From the NCBI GenBank assembly GCA_017305715.1, contig JAFKKG010000011.1, positions 186,001-250,000 on the forward strand: a stretch of 64,000 bases of DNA. The letters run 5' to 3'. This DNA comes from Hyphomicrobiales bacterium. GTDB lineage: Bacteria; Pseudomonadota; Alphaproteobacteria; Rhizobiales; Xanthobacteraceae. Of this stretch, positions 7,746 through 16,458 are shown piece by piece. A model generated the notes under the pieces. That model searched no databases. It worked only from the letters and a program-made list of their open reading frames with translations, and was not told where the DNA came from. The first letter of the stretch is position 1. Each line of letters starts with the position of its first letter. The position numbers and the translations under genes are program-made.

Positions 7746-8253
7746 TCCGTCTCGACCTTGCCATTTCACATGAGTTGATACGCACGCGGGGCCCGGCGCG
7801 CGCGAAAACGGATGCGTCGCTGCCGGCTGCAATCCCCTGATCGTTCCTTGTTCTTGATCGTCCCGGAGCTTGCCGGCTCAAGTGATGTGATTTGCGGAAT
7901 CTGCGCAACCGACCCCGGAGTCCGTCCACAGCCAATGCGCCGTGCTGTCCACAGCTCTTCGGCGTCACAATTGTTAATTTGAGAACAAACCGGAATCGGA
8001 TTCGAAAGGGGCGGACTCGGCTACCCCGGCACGTGCACCGTCCCGCCATAATGGTTAATTATTCGTTAACCCGAATTGACAGCCGCTTCGGCACGGGCGC
8101 ATATTTTTGCCGGGTGGATACGACCCGCTGCTTGCGCCCGTTGAGGGTATGGTGAACGTATCGAGCCGTTCGAGGCCTCCTTTGCCCCGCGAACGAGTCA
8201 GTAACGCAAGCGCCTGACAGAAATCTCGTTCGCCAATGCAGAGGACTTATCCC
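7746..8253. other. 508-bp divergent intergenic region
   Basis: No convincing gene is seen. The region is less GC-rich than its surroundings. It holds the TTAA-N7-TTAA site at 8055-8069 and two direct copies of GTCCACAGC (7924-7932 and 7947-7955) that loosely resemble DnaA boxes but are two or more bases off the consensus. The size suggests elaborate promoter control of the YbjN gene, the Lon-N fusion gene, or both. Confidence 0.5.
8055..8069. promoter_or_regulatory. CtrA-box consensus (TTAA-N7-TTAA)
   Basis: TTAATTATTCGTTAA is an exact match to the alphaproteobacterial CtrA full site, 185 bases before the Lon-N fusion start and 310 bases before the ybjN start. In GC-rich DNA a chance match is unlikely but possible. 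Whether CtrA binds, and which gene it would control, is not shown. Confidence 0.5.
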
Positions 8254-9063
8254 ATGCGCGATTTTCGCGATGCTAAAGCCATGGCGCACTCGCTGCGCGA
8301 GGCGCTCAAGACCAAATCGGTCTCCCTGTCCCACAGCGAAAGCCTTGAACTGGTGGCGAGGACCTTGGGCCTGCCCGACTGGAATCATCTTGCGGCGCAA
8401 ATTCAGTCGAGCCAGCCGCAGCCCGCGGCGTCCGCGTTGCCGGCTTTATCTGTCGGTGGCGGCATCCCGATCGTGCCGATGCGCGATCTCGTGGTGTTTC
8501 CGCAAATGGTCGTTCCGATTTTCGTCGGGCGCGAAAAGACAAGGCGCGCGATCGAGCGGGCGCTGGCGACGGACCGCCGCGTGTTCGTGCTGACGCAACG
8601 GCGCGGTGCCGACGATGATCCAGCGTTGGATGCCCTGCATTCGGTCGGCGTTACCGCGAACGTGATCCATAACGCCACGCTGTTGGATGGTAATCTCAAG
8701 CTTTTCATATCCGGCATCGCGCGCGGCGTGATCGTCAGGCCCGTGGAGGAAGAATTCCTGATGGCCGAGGTCGCGCCAGTTGACGAGACAAACCGCGGAA
8801 CGGTCGAGGCCGCCGCACTGTTCAGCGCCGTTCTCGAGGCTTATCAGACGTGGACGAACGTGCATTTCTCTGTCCCGCCGAGGGGCCATCATGTCGCTCC
8901 GGGTCTCCCCAATACCGACGATCCCGGCATGTTGGCCGACGCGATCGCGCCTCTGCTGCCGCTCACCATCGAACAGAGACAACAGCTTCTGGAAAGCCGT
9001 GACGTGGTGGGGCGTCTTGGCACGATCCTCGAGCTGATCAAGGCCGCTCAACAGGCGGCTTAG
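8254..9063 (+). CDS. Glyoxalase-related N-terminal domain fused to a Lon substrate-binding (LON-N) domain
   Basis: A 269-residue protein with two parts. Residues 1-50 (DAKAMAHSLREALKTKSVSL then HSESLELVARTLGLPDWNHL) match the small helical Glyoxalase_8-type domain often found at the front of alphaproteobacterial proteins. From about residue 70 comes a Lon N-domain: IPIVPMRDLVVFPQMVVPIF, then VGREKTRRAIERAL and VFVLTQRRG. There is no AAA+ ATPase or Ser-Lys protease after it, so this is not a Lon protease; it may be a substrate-recognition or adaptor protein. AGAGGA stands 8 bases before the ATG at 8254, which I prefer over 8236. A CtrA-type site lies upstream. Confidence 0.8.
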   Translation: MRDFRDAKAMAHSLREALKTKSVSLSHSESLELVARTLGLPDWNHLAAQIQSSQPQPAASALPALSVGGGIPIVPMRDLVVFPQMVVPIFVGREKTRRAIERALATDRRVFVLTQRRGADDDPALDALHSVGVTANVIHNATLLDGNLKLFISGIARGVIVRPVEEEFLMAEVAPVDETNRGTVEAAALFSAVLEAYQTWTNVHFSVPPRGHHVAPGLPNTDDPGMLADAIAPLLPLTIEQRQQLLESRDVVGRLGTILELIKAAQQAA

Positions 9064-9203
9064 GCCGGCAACGATCGCCGGGAATCTGCCTGCCCTGTTC
9101 CACCGTCATGGGGATCATGCAGATTCCCGGTGCGGAAGGCGCTTGCCGATGCCGCGACCTTTGGTCATATTTCGTGTCAGGTCGTCCATTCCGGGCGGCC
9201 GAT

Positions 9204-9346
9204 GTTCTCAGGGCGGGGTGAAAATCCCCACCGGCGGTAAGGGTGACGTAGCCCAAGCCCGCGAGCGCCTTCCTCCTCCCGGAAGAAGGGTCAGCAGATT
9301 CGGTGTGATTCCGAAGCCGACGGTTACAGTCCGGATGAAAGAGAAC
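9204..9346 (+). ncRNA. FMN riboswitch (RFN element)
   Basis: All the landmarks of the RFN aptamer are present in order: TGTTCTCAGGGCGGGGTG, AAAATCCCCACCGGCGGTAA, then GATTCCGAAGCCGACGGTTA with CAGTCCGGATGAAAGAGAAC closing the P1 stem. It senses FMN and lowers expression of the downstream lumazine synthase gene when flavin is plentiful. The 140 bases before it (9064-9203) hold no gene and presumably the promoter. Confidence 0.97.
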
Positions 9347-9355
9347 GGTTGCGGC

Positions 9356-9377
9356 GACCCACGCTTTGGCGTGGGTC
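9356..9377 (+). terminator. Hairpin after the FMN aptamer (expression platform)
   Basis: Perfect 9-bp arms GACCCACGC and GCGTGGGTC around a TTTG loop directly follow the aptamer. No U-run follows, so it could act with Rho, or as a structural spacer that changes access to the ribH2 ribosome site about 45 bases on. The mechanism is inferred. Confidence 0.5.
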
Positions 9378-9424
9378 AATCGTCGTTCCGTGAGCCCTGA
9401 TTCTGGTCCTGAAAGAGGAAAGCC

Positions 9425-9994
9425 ATGAATCAGATGTTGCAAGAGCCTGAAGCCCAAACCCAGCTACCTCAACCCCCCGACACGCCCGAGCCTCCGCTGC
9501 GGCCGGCGCATCCGCGTTTCGTCAAGCCGCAGCGGGTCGCCTTCGTGCAGGCGTCCTGGCACCGCGACGTGGTCGAGGAGTGTCGTATCGCGTTCCTGGA
9601 AGAGATCGAGGCGCGGCACATCTCGCGCGCGCAGGTCGATCTGTTCGAGGTGCCGGGTTCGTTCGAGATTCCCCTGCACGCGCAATTGCTCGCCAAGACG
9701 CGGCGCTACACCGCGATCGTGGCGGCGGGGCTGGTGGTCGATGGCGGCATCTACCGCCACGAATTCGTCGCCGACACCGTGATCAAGGCGCTGATGGACG
9801 TGCAATTGAAGACCGAGGTGCCGATCTTCTCGGCGGTGCTGACGCCGCAGCAGTTCCACGAAAGCGCCGTGCACCACGATTTCTTCCGCAAGCACTTCGT
9901 CATCAAGGGCATCGAGGTCGCCGAAGCCTGCGCCAACACGCTGCACAGCCTGGAGCGGCTGCGCGGCCAGGTCGCAGCGGGGATTACGGGGTAG
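9425..9994 (+). CDS. ribH2: 6,7-dimethyl-8-ribityllumazine synthase, type II
   Basis: A 189-residue lumazine synthase that condenses 5-amino-6-ribitylamino-uracil with dihydroxybutanone phosphate in riboflavin synthesis. Core motifs are FVQASWHRDVVEECRIAFLE, VPGSFEIPLHAQLLAKT and AAGLVVDGGIYRHEFVADTV. The sequence resembles the Brucella and Mesorhizobium RibH2 type, with a Pro-rich N-terminal extension of about 35 residues. The gene stands alone behind an FMN riboswitch, which fits the usual picture of a second, separately controlled lumazine synthase in Rhizobiales. AAAGAGGAAAGCC precedes the ATG. Confidence 0.94.
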   Translation: MNQMLQEPEAQTQLPQPPDTPEPPLRPAHPRFVKPQRVAFVQASWHRDVVEECRIAFLEEIEARHISRAQVDLFEVPGSFEIPLHAQLLAKTRRYTAIVAAGLVVDGGIYRHEFVADTVIKALMDVQLKTEVPIFSAVLTPQQFHESAVHHDFFRKHFVIKGIEVAEACANTLHSLERLRGQVAAGITG

Positions 9995-9999
9995 GATGG

Positions 10000-10089
10000 T
10001 AGGGTGGGCAAAGCGAAGCGTGCCCCCCCTCTTCTGCGTCTTCAAAAAAAGTGGTGGGCACGGCGCAAACGCGCCTTTGCCCACCCTAC
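10000..10089. repeat. Intergenic repeat (family B), copy 2
   Basis: Perfect 14-bp terminal inverted repeats TAGGGTGGGCAAAG and CTTTGCCCACCCTA enclose GCGAAGCGTGCC on the left and GGTGGGCACGGCGC on the right. It follows ribH2 directly and may serve as its transcript-end structure. Confidence 0.65.
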
Positions 10090-10116
10090 AAAACAAAATG
10101 AAAAGGGGAGGCCATC

Positions 10117-10926
10117 ATGACCGGACAAAATCCACCCGACTGGCTTGGCCTGTCAGGCCGCATCTGCGTGGTGACCGGCGGAGGCGGCGGCATCGGCCGC
10201 GCCACCGCGCTGAGCCTGGCAAAGGCCGGCTCCCGCGTCGCCGCTGTTGATCTCGATGAACGCGGCCTCGAAGGCACCCGCGCCGCCTTGCGCGAACTCG
10301 GGGCCGAACATTTCATCGCCCGCTGCGACACCGCGAATGCCGAGAGCGTCGCCGGCGTGTCCGGGGCGGTCGAGCAATCGCTCGGCCCTTGCAACGTGCT
10401 CGTCAACACCGCCGCCGTGCTGCGGCCCGGCGGGCTGGAAAATTTGACGCTGGCCGAATGGAACGCGGTGCTGGCGGTCAATCTCACCGGTTATTTCCTC
10501 TGCGCGCAGAGCTTTGGCCGGCAGATGCGCAAATCCGGGCGCGGCAGCATCGTGCACGTGTCGTCGATCGCCGGCAGCCACGCGCAGGGGCAGAGCGGCG
10601 CCTACAGCGTCAGCAAGGCCGGCGTCATCATGCTCTCGCGCCAGCTTGCGAGTGAATGGGGACCGGCGGGCATCCGCAGCAATGTCGTCAGCCCCGGCAT
10701 GGTGATCACGCCGATGAGCCAGGCGTTCTACGACACGCCGGGCGTCACCGAACGCCGCTCCGCCGTGGTGCCGCTCCGGCGTGTCGCCGTGCCGCAGGAT
10801 ATCGCCGACGCCATCCTGTATCTTGCCAGCGACCGCTCGGCCTACGTCAACGGCGACGAAATCACCGTCGACGGCGGCTATGCCAACATGCTGATGAATC
10901 TGGTGCCGCGGCCGGGATTCGAATGA
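10117..10926 (+). CDS. Short-chain dehydrogenase/reductase (classical SDR)
   Basis: A 269-residue NAD(P)-dependent oxidoreductase. It has the cofactor loop VTGGGGGIGRATALSLA, Asp following beta-2 (VAAVDLDE, which favours NAD), a variant NNAG motif (VLVNTAAV), the catalytic Ser in VHVSSIAGS and YSVSK as the Tyr-Lys pair, and a C-terminal YVNGDEITVDGGY typical of FabG-like enzymes. AAAAGGGGAGGCC precedes the ATG. The substrate is unknown; no pathway partners flank it. Confidence 0.9.
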   Translation: MTGQNPPDWLGLSGRICVVTGGGGGIGRATALSLAKAGSRVAAVDLDERGLEGTRAALRELGAEHFIARCDTANAESVAGVSGAVEQSLGPCNVLVNTAAVLRPGGLENLTLAEWNAVLAVNLTGYFLCAQSFGRQMRKSGRGSIVHVSSIAGSHAQGQSGAYSVSKAGVIMLSRQLASEWGPAGIRSNVVSPGMVITPMSQAFYDTPGVTERRSAVVPLRRVAVPQDIADAILYLASDRSAYVNGDEITVDGGYANMLMNLVPRPGFE

Positions 10927-11001
10927 TGTGACTGAGCGATTCCCGAACCCGCTCTGCCGACGGCCGGATGCAGGCGCGTAGCCGGGCCGGCGCGGCGTCG
11001 G

Positions 11002-12513
11002 TTACGCCGATGCCGGCGCTCCGAACCAGATCGTCAGCGCATCGATGAGTCCCTGCCCGCTTGAATCGCCGACCCAGGCCACATATCCGTCGGGCCGGAT
11101 CAACACGGCGCCGGGAGCAGGGACCGCGCCCAGCGCCGGCAGCTCCCACGCGCCGTCATAGCTGGCGTCGACCACCTTCACCCGGTTCGCCCACGGCGTG
11201 ATGTCGAAGTCGCCGGGTTCGCCGAGATTGAGCAGCACCGGCCGCCCCGCGTGCAGCAGGGTGAACATCCGCAGCGGGCCGTTTTCGGTGACCAGGTCGA
11301 GATCGGGCATCCGGCGTCCCAGCAGTCCGTGTCCCTCGCCGAGGTCGTAATGAATGCCGAGGCCGGACATCCCTGCGGCCATCCGCTTGCGCGGCGCATC
11401 CATCGCAAGCAGTTCGGAGATGGTTTCGCGCAAGGCGTTGGTGCGGTCGTCGGCGCGCTGCAACGCGACTTGCGCCATGGTGTTGCGCAATGTGGCGGCG
11501 GCGACCGGGTGCCGCTCGGCATGGTAGGTATCGAGCAGGTTGTCCGGCGAGGTCTGCTTGACAACCTGCGCCAGCTTCCATCCCAGGTTCACCGCATCCT
11601 GTACGCCGAGGTTGAGGCCTTGTCCGCCCACCGGGTAGTGCACATGCGCGGCGTCGCCGGCCAGCAGCACGCGTCGGTCGCGGTAGCAAGCGGCCTGCCG
11701 GGTCATGTCGGTGAAGCGGGAAACCGAGGTCGGGCTGTGAATGCCATAGTCGGTCCCGTAGATGTCGATCAGCGCCGCGCTGAGATCGCCCAAGCCAGGC
11801 TCGTCTCCGGACCCGACATGCCGTTCGGTCACCGTCACGCGCAACGGGCCGCCATCCAGATAGACCACCTCGCCGTCCCTGATCTCGTAATTCAATTTGC
11901 TGAAGCCATGGACACCAAACTCATTGCGGTGGATGCCCAGTTTCGGCTGCCCGGCCACCTCGACCTCGGCGATCAGATTGCTGATGGTCGGTTCCCATCC
12001 GGGAAAGGCGATGCCGGCGGCTTTGCGGACCAGGCTGCGACCTCCGTCGCATCCGACAAGGTATTGCGCCCGCAGCAACCCTCCGTCCGATAGCGCGACG
12101 TCGACGCCGTTGTCGTCCTGCGCGAAGCCGGTCACCTCACGGCCGCGATGGATCGTGATCGGCAACTCGCCGACCCAGCCGGCCAGGATGCGCTCGATGT
12201 GGTTTTGCCAAAGCCCGAGCCCGTAAGGGTGACGGGTGGGAAAGTCGCTGATGTCCAAACGGATCGACGCGAAGGCGGCGACCTGGGCAATCTGTCCCTG
12301 GCTAAGGAAGCGGTCGGCGATGCCGCGCTGATCGAGCACCTCGATCGTGCGTGCGTGCAGCCCGCCGGCGCGCGAGCCGGCGAGTTCCTGGCTGTCGCGC
12401 CGCTCCACAATGGCGACGTCGACGCCGGCCAGCGCCAGTTCGCCCGCCAGCATCAGCCCGGTCGGACCGCCGCCCGCGATCACCACCGCATGAACTGTCG
12501 TTGCCGCACCCAT
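11002..12513 (-). CDS. FAD-dependent monooxygenase (aromatic/rifampicin-type hydroxylase family)
   Basis: A 503-residue class A flavoprotein hydroxylase. It shows the N-terminal ADP-binding loop VIAGGGPTGLMLAGELALAG, the DG motif LVGCDGGRSLVRKAAGI that contacts FAD and NADPH, and the GD motif LLAGDAAHVHYPVGGQGLNL, then a C-terminal thioredoxin-like domain common in the phenol-hydroxylase/RdmE/Rox branch. It hydroxylates an aromatic substrate with O2 and NAD(P)H; the substrate cannot be told. It is convergent with the SDR, with a 75-base gap. It could be a polyketide, phenolic or antibiotic hydroxylase. Confidence 0.88.
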   Translation of the reverse strand: MGAATTVHAVVIAGGGPTGLMLAGELALAGVDVAIVERRDSQELAGSRAGGLHARTIEVLDQRGIADRFLSQGQIAQVAAFASIRLDISDFPTRHPYGLGLWQNHIERILAGWVGELPITIHRGREVTGFAQDDNGVDVALSDGGLLRAQYLVGCDGGRSLVRKAAGIAFPGWEPTISNLIAEVEVAGQPKLGIHRNEFGVHGFSKLNYEIRDGEVVYLDGGPLRVTVTERHVGSGDEPGLGDLSAALIDIYGTDYGIHSPTSVSRFTDMTRQAACYRDRRVLLAGDAAHVHYPVGGQGLNLGVQDAVNLGWKLAQVVKQTSPDNLLDTYHAERHPVAAATLRNTMAQVALQRADDRTNALRETISELLAMDAPRKRMAAGMSGLGIHYDLGEGHGLLGRRMPDLDLVTENGPLRMFTLLHAGRPVLLNLGEPGDFDITPWANRVKVVDASYDGAWELPALGAVPAPGAVLIRPDGYVAWVGDSSGQGLIDALTIWFGAPASA

Positions 12514-12761
12514 TTCGTCCCTCCGTCTGATCCGGTTTGGGCGGGCGTTCTACGGGATGACCGGGATCTTGAAGCAAGCCCCTTGTGCGCTACATATCAG
12601 TGTGGGGAGACGCCGTTCTGTGTTCTGTCCAGACGGTTCCGCTCCGCCCGGGCCAGGTCGCCTCCATCGCAACAAAGATCTGGATTTATCGTGCGCGCCC
12701 TGCACATGGCACGCGCAATCGCGGATGCAGCGGCGCGCGGTCTACGAAGCGGCAGCGCTGC

Positions 12762-13715
<954 letters not shown>

Positions 13716-13895
13716 CGACGCTTCTCCCCGCGCCTTGCTGGATACGACGTTGAGCATCTCAGATACCTGTAAACCGGCGGGTTTCGATGCGCGAGGAGAT
13801 ATCAGGGTGGTGGCGTGGCTGGCAACCCATTGGCCCGGTTTTCGGCCTGTTTTTCCCTGGCAAAAAGACGCCAATACCGGACAAGGCGGGGTGTC

Positions 13896-14513
13896 TCAAT
13901 GCCCGCTGAAGCTCAGCGCCGCGACGCCAAACGCACCCTCGGCGGGTGGCGCCTGCTCCACACTCGCGACCGCGGAGCCGCGCAGGCTTGGGGCCGGCGC
14001 AGGCTGCGGCGCGTCCGGCGCGCCGTTGACCATGCCGCTGAGCCCGGCAAGGCCGGCCTGCGCGATCTTCCGCAGCACCAGATCGTCGGCCGCCGCCCAG
14101 GCGTCACGCCCGGCCTTGCCTGCGGGTTCCGTGCCGGACAGCCGCAATGCGCGTTGCTGGTTGCCGTCATAAACGTCCCATACCCAGGCGATCACGGTCT
14201 TGCCGCGTACCACCTGCGCCGAGAGATAGCTCCGCACGCGGTAGGAGGCGCCGCCTTCGCGGGACACGATCTGCAGGTTTCGCAGCTTCGATTCGCTGTC
14301 GAGGACACCCACCATGCGGTCGAACACGGCCGGCGGCGGACCGTCGATCGATTCGAAAGCCACGGTCGAACCGCCGCCCGGGGCCATCGCGAACGATCCG
14401 CTCGCGGCGCCGCCTCCGGCGCAGCCGCCGAGCCCGCAGGCCACGACGAACAGCGCCGCAGCGATCATCGCGCGCGGGGTTTTGTGGCAGGAGGCTGGGA
14501 TAACGTCCCTCAT
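13896..14513 (-). CDS. Putative lipoprotein of unknown function
   Basis: A 205-residue protein with an N-terminal signal peptide (MIAAALFVVACGLGGC) whose lipobox LGGC predicts diacylglyceryl-modified Cys31 after cleavage. The mature part has an alpha/beta stretch (AVFDRMVGVLDSESKLRNLQ then IVSREGGASYRVRSYLSAQV) and a Pro/Ala-rich C-terminal tail. I recognise no named domain; homologues are typical of Bradyrhizobium-type genomes as far as I can recall. lgt, the enzyme that lipidates such proteins, is encoded nearby at 17.6-18.5 kb, but that is likely a coincidence. Confidence 0.75.
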   Translation of the reverse strand: MRDVIPASCHKTPRAMIAAALFVVACGLGGCAGGGAASGSFAMAPGGGSTVAFESIDGPPPAVFDRMVGVLDSESKLRNLQIVSREGGASYRVRSYLSAQVVRGKTVIAWVWDVYDGNQQRALRLSGTEPAGKAGRDAWAAADDLVLRKIAQAGLAGLSGMVNGAPDAPQPAPAPSLRGSAVASVEQAPPAEGAFGVAALSFSGH

Positions 14514-14655
14514 TGCCTCCTGCGATATCGTTAAAATGGATTAAGGTCTAGGGCAGGAAATGGCGGCCCCGTCAGAAAGCCCGGCGCTCTGGCAGGACCG
14601 CCACACCCTGACCATGGCCGCGGCCAGCTTTATCGCGTGGCCGATCGCGGCATTT

Positions 14656-15603
14656 TCACGACGGGAATGCCGCATCGGCGAGATGGTGCTTCATGGCCGC
14701 GGCCATCCATTCCCATTCGCGGTTCGGGCTGCTGCAGGGCGGTTGCCCGCGCAGGATCGCAACCAGTTCCCAATAGCGGGTCGCGCGGACGTCGTGCAGC
14801 GCATATTTGGCACGCAGCCAGATGCGGAAATCCGCGTCGGGCTTCCGCTCCAGGAGCCGGGCCGACGTTTCCAGCCACTCCCGCGCCAGCGCGTGGCCGG
14901 CTGCCGACGTCGGCTCGAGGCCACGTGCGATGGCGTCGGTGGCCTTGACCACCACGGCATCGCTTTCAACTCGCCAGGCCTGGGGATCGAACGTCGCGCC
15001 GTCCCAGATGTCCTTGGCATTGTTGCGCATGCTGGCCGCAAATCCGGGATCGCCAAGTATGCTGGAGAGTTCGATCCAGGCGTCACATTGTTCGGGCGTC
15101 GGGTCGTCCGGCAATTCGGGAACGCTGGCTTCGATCATCTGGCGCATCCACTCGGGATCGATGTTCACGCCGTCAGACGCCCGTTCGTAAAAGGCTTCGA
15201 CGACGCTGCGCCGTTCATCACGCGACAATGTGGTCATGGTCCAGAATCTCCTCAGATCGGCTTCGGTCAGTTCGGGCGAACGAAGCGCCGCACGCAGCGC
15301 GGCTGCGATCCGGCGCTGGGCTGCGATTTCGGTCTCGAGTGTCCGCAGCCGAAGCGTCAGGGCCTCGGTCAGCGAAAGTTCCTTCGACAACACCTCGCGA
15401 ATGGTGTCGAGGCCGAGGCCGACGTCCCGCAGGCAGCTGATAAGGTCGAGCCGGACGAGTTCGCTATCGGTGAACACACGATAGCCGCTCCCGGTTCGCC
15501 CGGCCGGCGGCAGCAGGCCCTGATCCGCATAGAAGCGCAGTCGCCGAACGGAAACGCCGCTGAGGCGCGACGCCTCGCCGATGCTGTAGGTCCGATGTGT
15601 CAT
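14656..15603 (-). CDS. MerR-family transcriptional regulator with large C-terminal effector domain
   Basis: A 315-residue protein. The MerR winged helix is at the N terminus (YSIGEASRLSGVSVRRLRFY, then DQGLLPPAGRTGSGYRVF), followed by the dimerisation coiled coil (TLRLRTLETEIAAQRRIAAA) and an unusual, mostly helical domain of about 200 residues in place of a short metal-binding tail. That suggests a small-molecule rather than a metal sensor. I place the start at 15603 (MTHRTYS) because a MerR-type promoter lies directly upstream, within what would be the coding region of a longer form. No target operon other than itself is evident. Confidence 0.85.
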   Translation of the reverse strand: MTHRTYSIGEASRLSGVSVRRLRFYADQGLLPPAGRTGSGYRVFTDSELVRLDLISCLRDVGLGLDTIREVLSKELSLTEALTLRLRTLETEIAAQRRIAAALRAALRSPELTEADLRRFWTMTTLSRDERRSVVEAFYERASDGVNIDPEWMRQMIEASVPELPDDPTPEQCDAWIELSSILGDPGFAASMRNNAKDIWDGATFDPQAWRVESDAVVVKATDAIARGLEPTSAAGHALAREWLETSARLLERKPDADFRIWLRAKYALHDVRATRYWELVAILRGQPPCSSPNREWEWMAAAMKHHLADAAFPS

Positions 15604-15610
15604 GCCGCAG

Positions 15611-15641
15611 CTTGTGCAGCCTCCACCGGGTGGAGAGTCAA
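15611..15641 (-). promoter_or_regulatory. MerR-type promoter/operator with 19-bp spacer
   Basis: On the minus strand TTGACT (15641-15636) is followed by a 19-base spacer containing a perfect 7-bp inverted repeat with a 1-base centre (CTCCACC and GGTGGAG, 15621-15635) and then CACAAG as -10 (15616-15611). The long spacer with a centred dyad is the hallmark of MerR-activated promoters. Transcription would begin at or within a base or two of the ATG at 15603, predicting a leaderless mRNA. Confidence 0.75.
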
Positions 15642-15693
15642 GGCTGTCGTTCAACGCCCTTCCGCGGCGTTTCCGGAATGCCGCCAGCGGAAC

Positions 15694-16458
15694 TCAGTCG
15701 ACCAGTGCGATGGCGTGGACGTGGCGGCCGTAGTCCGGCTCTTTCCGGTGCACCGAGCGGCGGTAGCTGTAGAATCGCTCGTCGGAATAGGTGTCGACGC
15801 CGATATCGTCGATCATCAGGACGCCGGCGTTTTCCAGCCGCATCCGGATATAGCCGGCGAGGTCGAACATCGAATGGCCGGCGCGGTCTGCGGCGATGAA
15901 GTACGCGGCATTTTCAGCGTCGGCATCCAGAAAACGTTCGACGAATTCACCGCCGACTTCGTAGGAATGCTGGCGGATCAGGGGGCCGATCGACGCCACC
16001 ACGCCGCTGCGCTCGGCGCCCAGCTTCTCCATCGCGTCCACGGTGGATTCGATTACCCCGGTCAGCGCGCCCTTCCATCCCGCATGCGCCGCGCCGATCA
16101 CGCGGGCGGTGGGATCGACGAACAATATCGGTCCGCAATCGGCGGCGGTGACGCCGATCGCAAGTCCCTCGGTGCGGGTCACGAGCGCGTCGGCGCGCGG
16201 TTTGTCGCCGACCCATGGGCCGGTGACGGCCACAGCATCGGGCGAGTGGATCTGGTGCACGCTGAGAAGGCGATCTGGCGCCACTCCCATCTGCTCGGCC
16301 ATCCGCCGGCGGTTTTCCGCGACATGAGCGGGGTCATCGTTGGAGCCGAGGCCGCCATTGAGGCCCTGGTAGATTCCGCCGGACACGCCACCCTCGCGGC
16401 TGAAGAAAGCATGGCGCAGGCCTGGAATGGCCGAAAGCAACGATGATCCGAATGTCAT
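15694..16458 (-). CDS. pgeF: Peptidoglycan editing factor PgeF / laccase-domain (YfiH) protein
   Basis: A 254-residue DUF152 protein. Zinc-ligand motifs are all present: VHQIHSPDAV, AADCGPILFVD and GAAHAGWKGAL. Family members have been described both as purine nucleoside phosphorylase-like enzymes and as factors that keep the third stem-peptide position of peptidoglycan correct. Its ATG overlaps the stop of the midA-like gene by 4 bases, so it is the last gene of the lgt-midA-pgeF unit, an arrangement common in alphaproteobacteria. Confidence 0.92.
   Translation of the reverse strand: MTFGSSLLSAIPGLRHAFFSREGGVSGGIYQGLNGGLGSNDDPAHVAENRRRMAEQMGVAPDRLLSVHQIHSPDAVAVTGPWVGDKPRADALVTRTEGLAIGVTAADCGPILFVDPTARVIGAAHAGWKGALTGVIESTVDAMEKLGAERSGVVASIGPLIRQHSYEVGGEFVERFLDADAENAAYFIAADRAGHSMFDLAGYIRMRLENAGVLMIDDIGVDTYSDERFYSYRRSVHRKEPDYGRHVHAIALVD

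Noticed and set aside
7924-7955. Two GTCCACAGC copies as DnaA boxes
   Set aside because: At least two mismatches to the consensus each; retained only as a direct repeat of unknown meaning.
12514-12761. Possible small gene between prs and the FAD monooxygenase
   Set aside because: Several short open frames overlap, none with a start, ribosome site and protein-like sequence together.
14560-16446. Plus-strand open frame of about 628 codons
   Set aside because: It runs antisense to the MerR and pgeF genes, both with clear family motifs, and shows no protein-like features.
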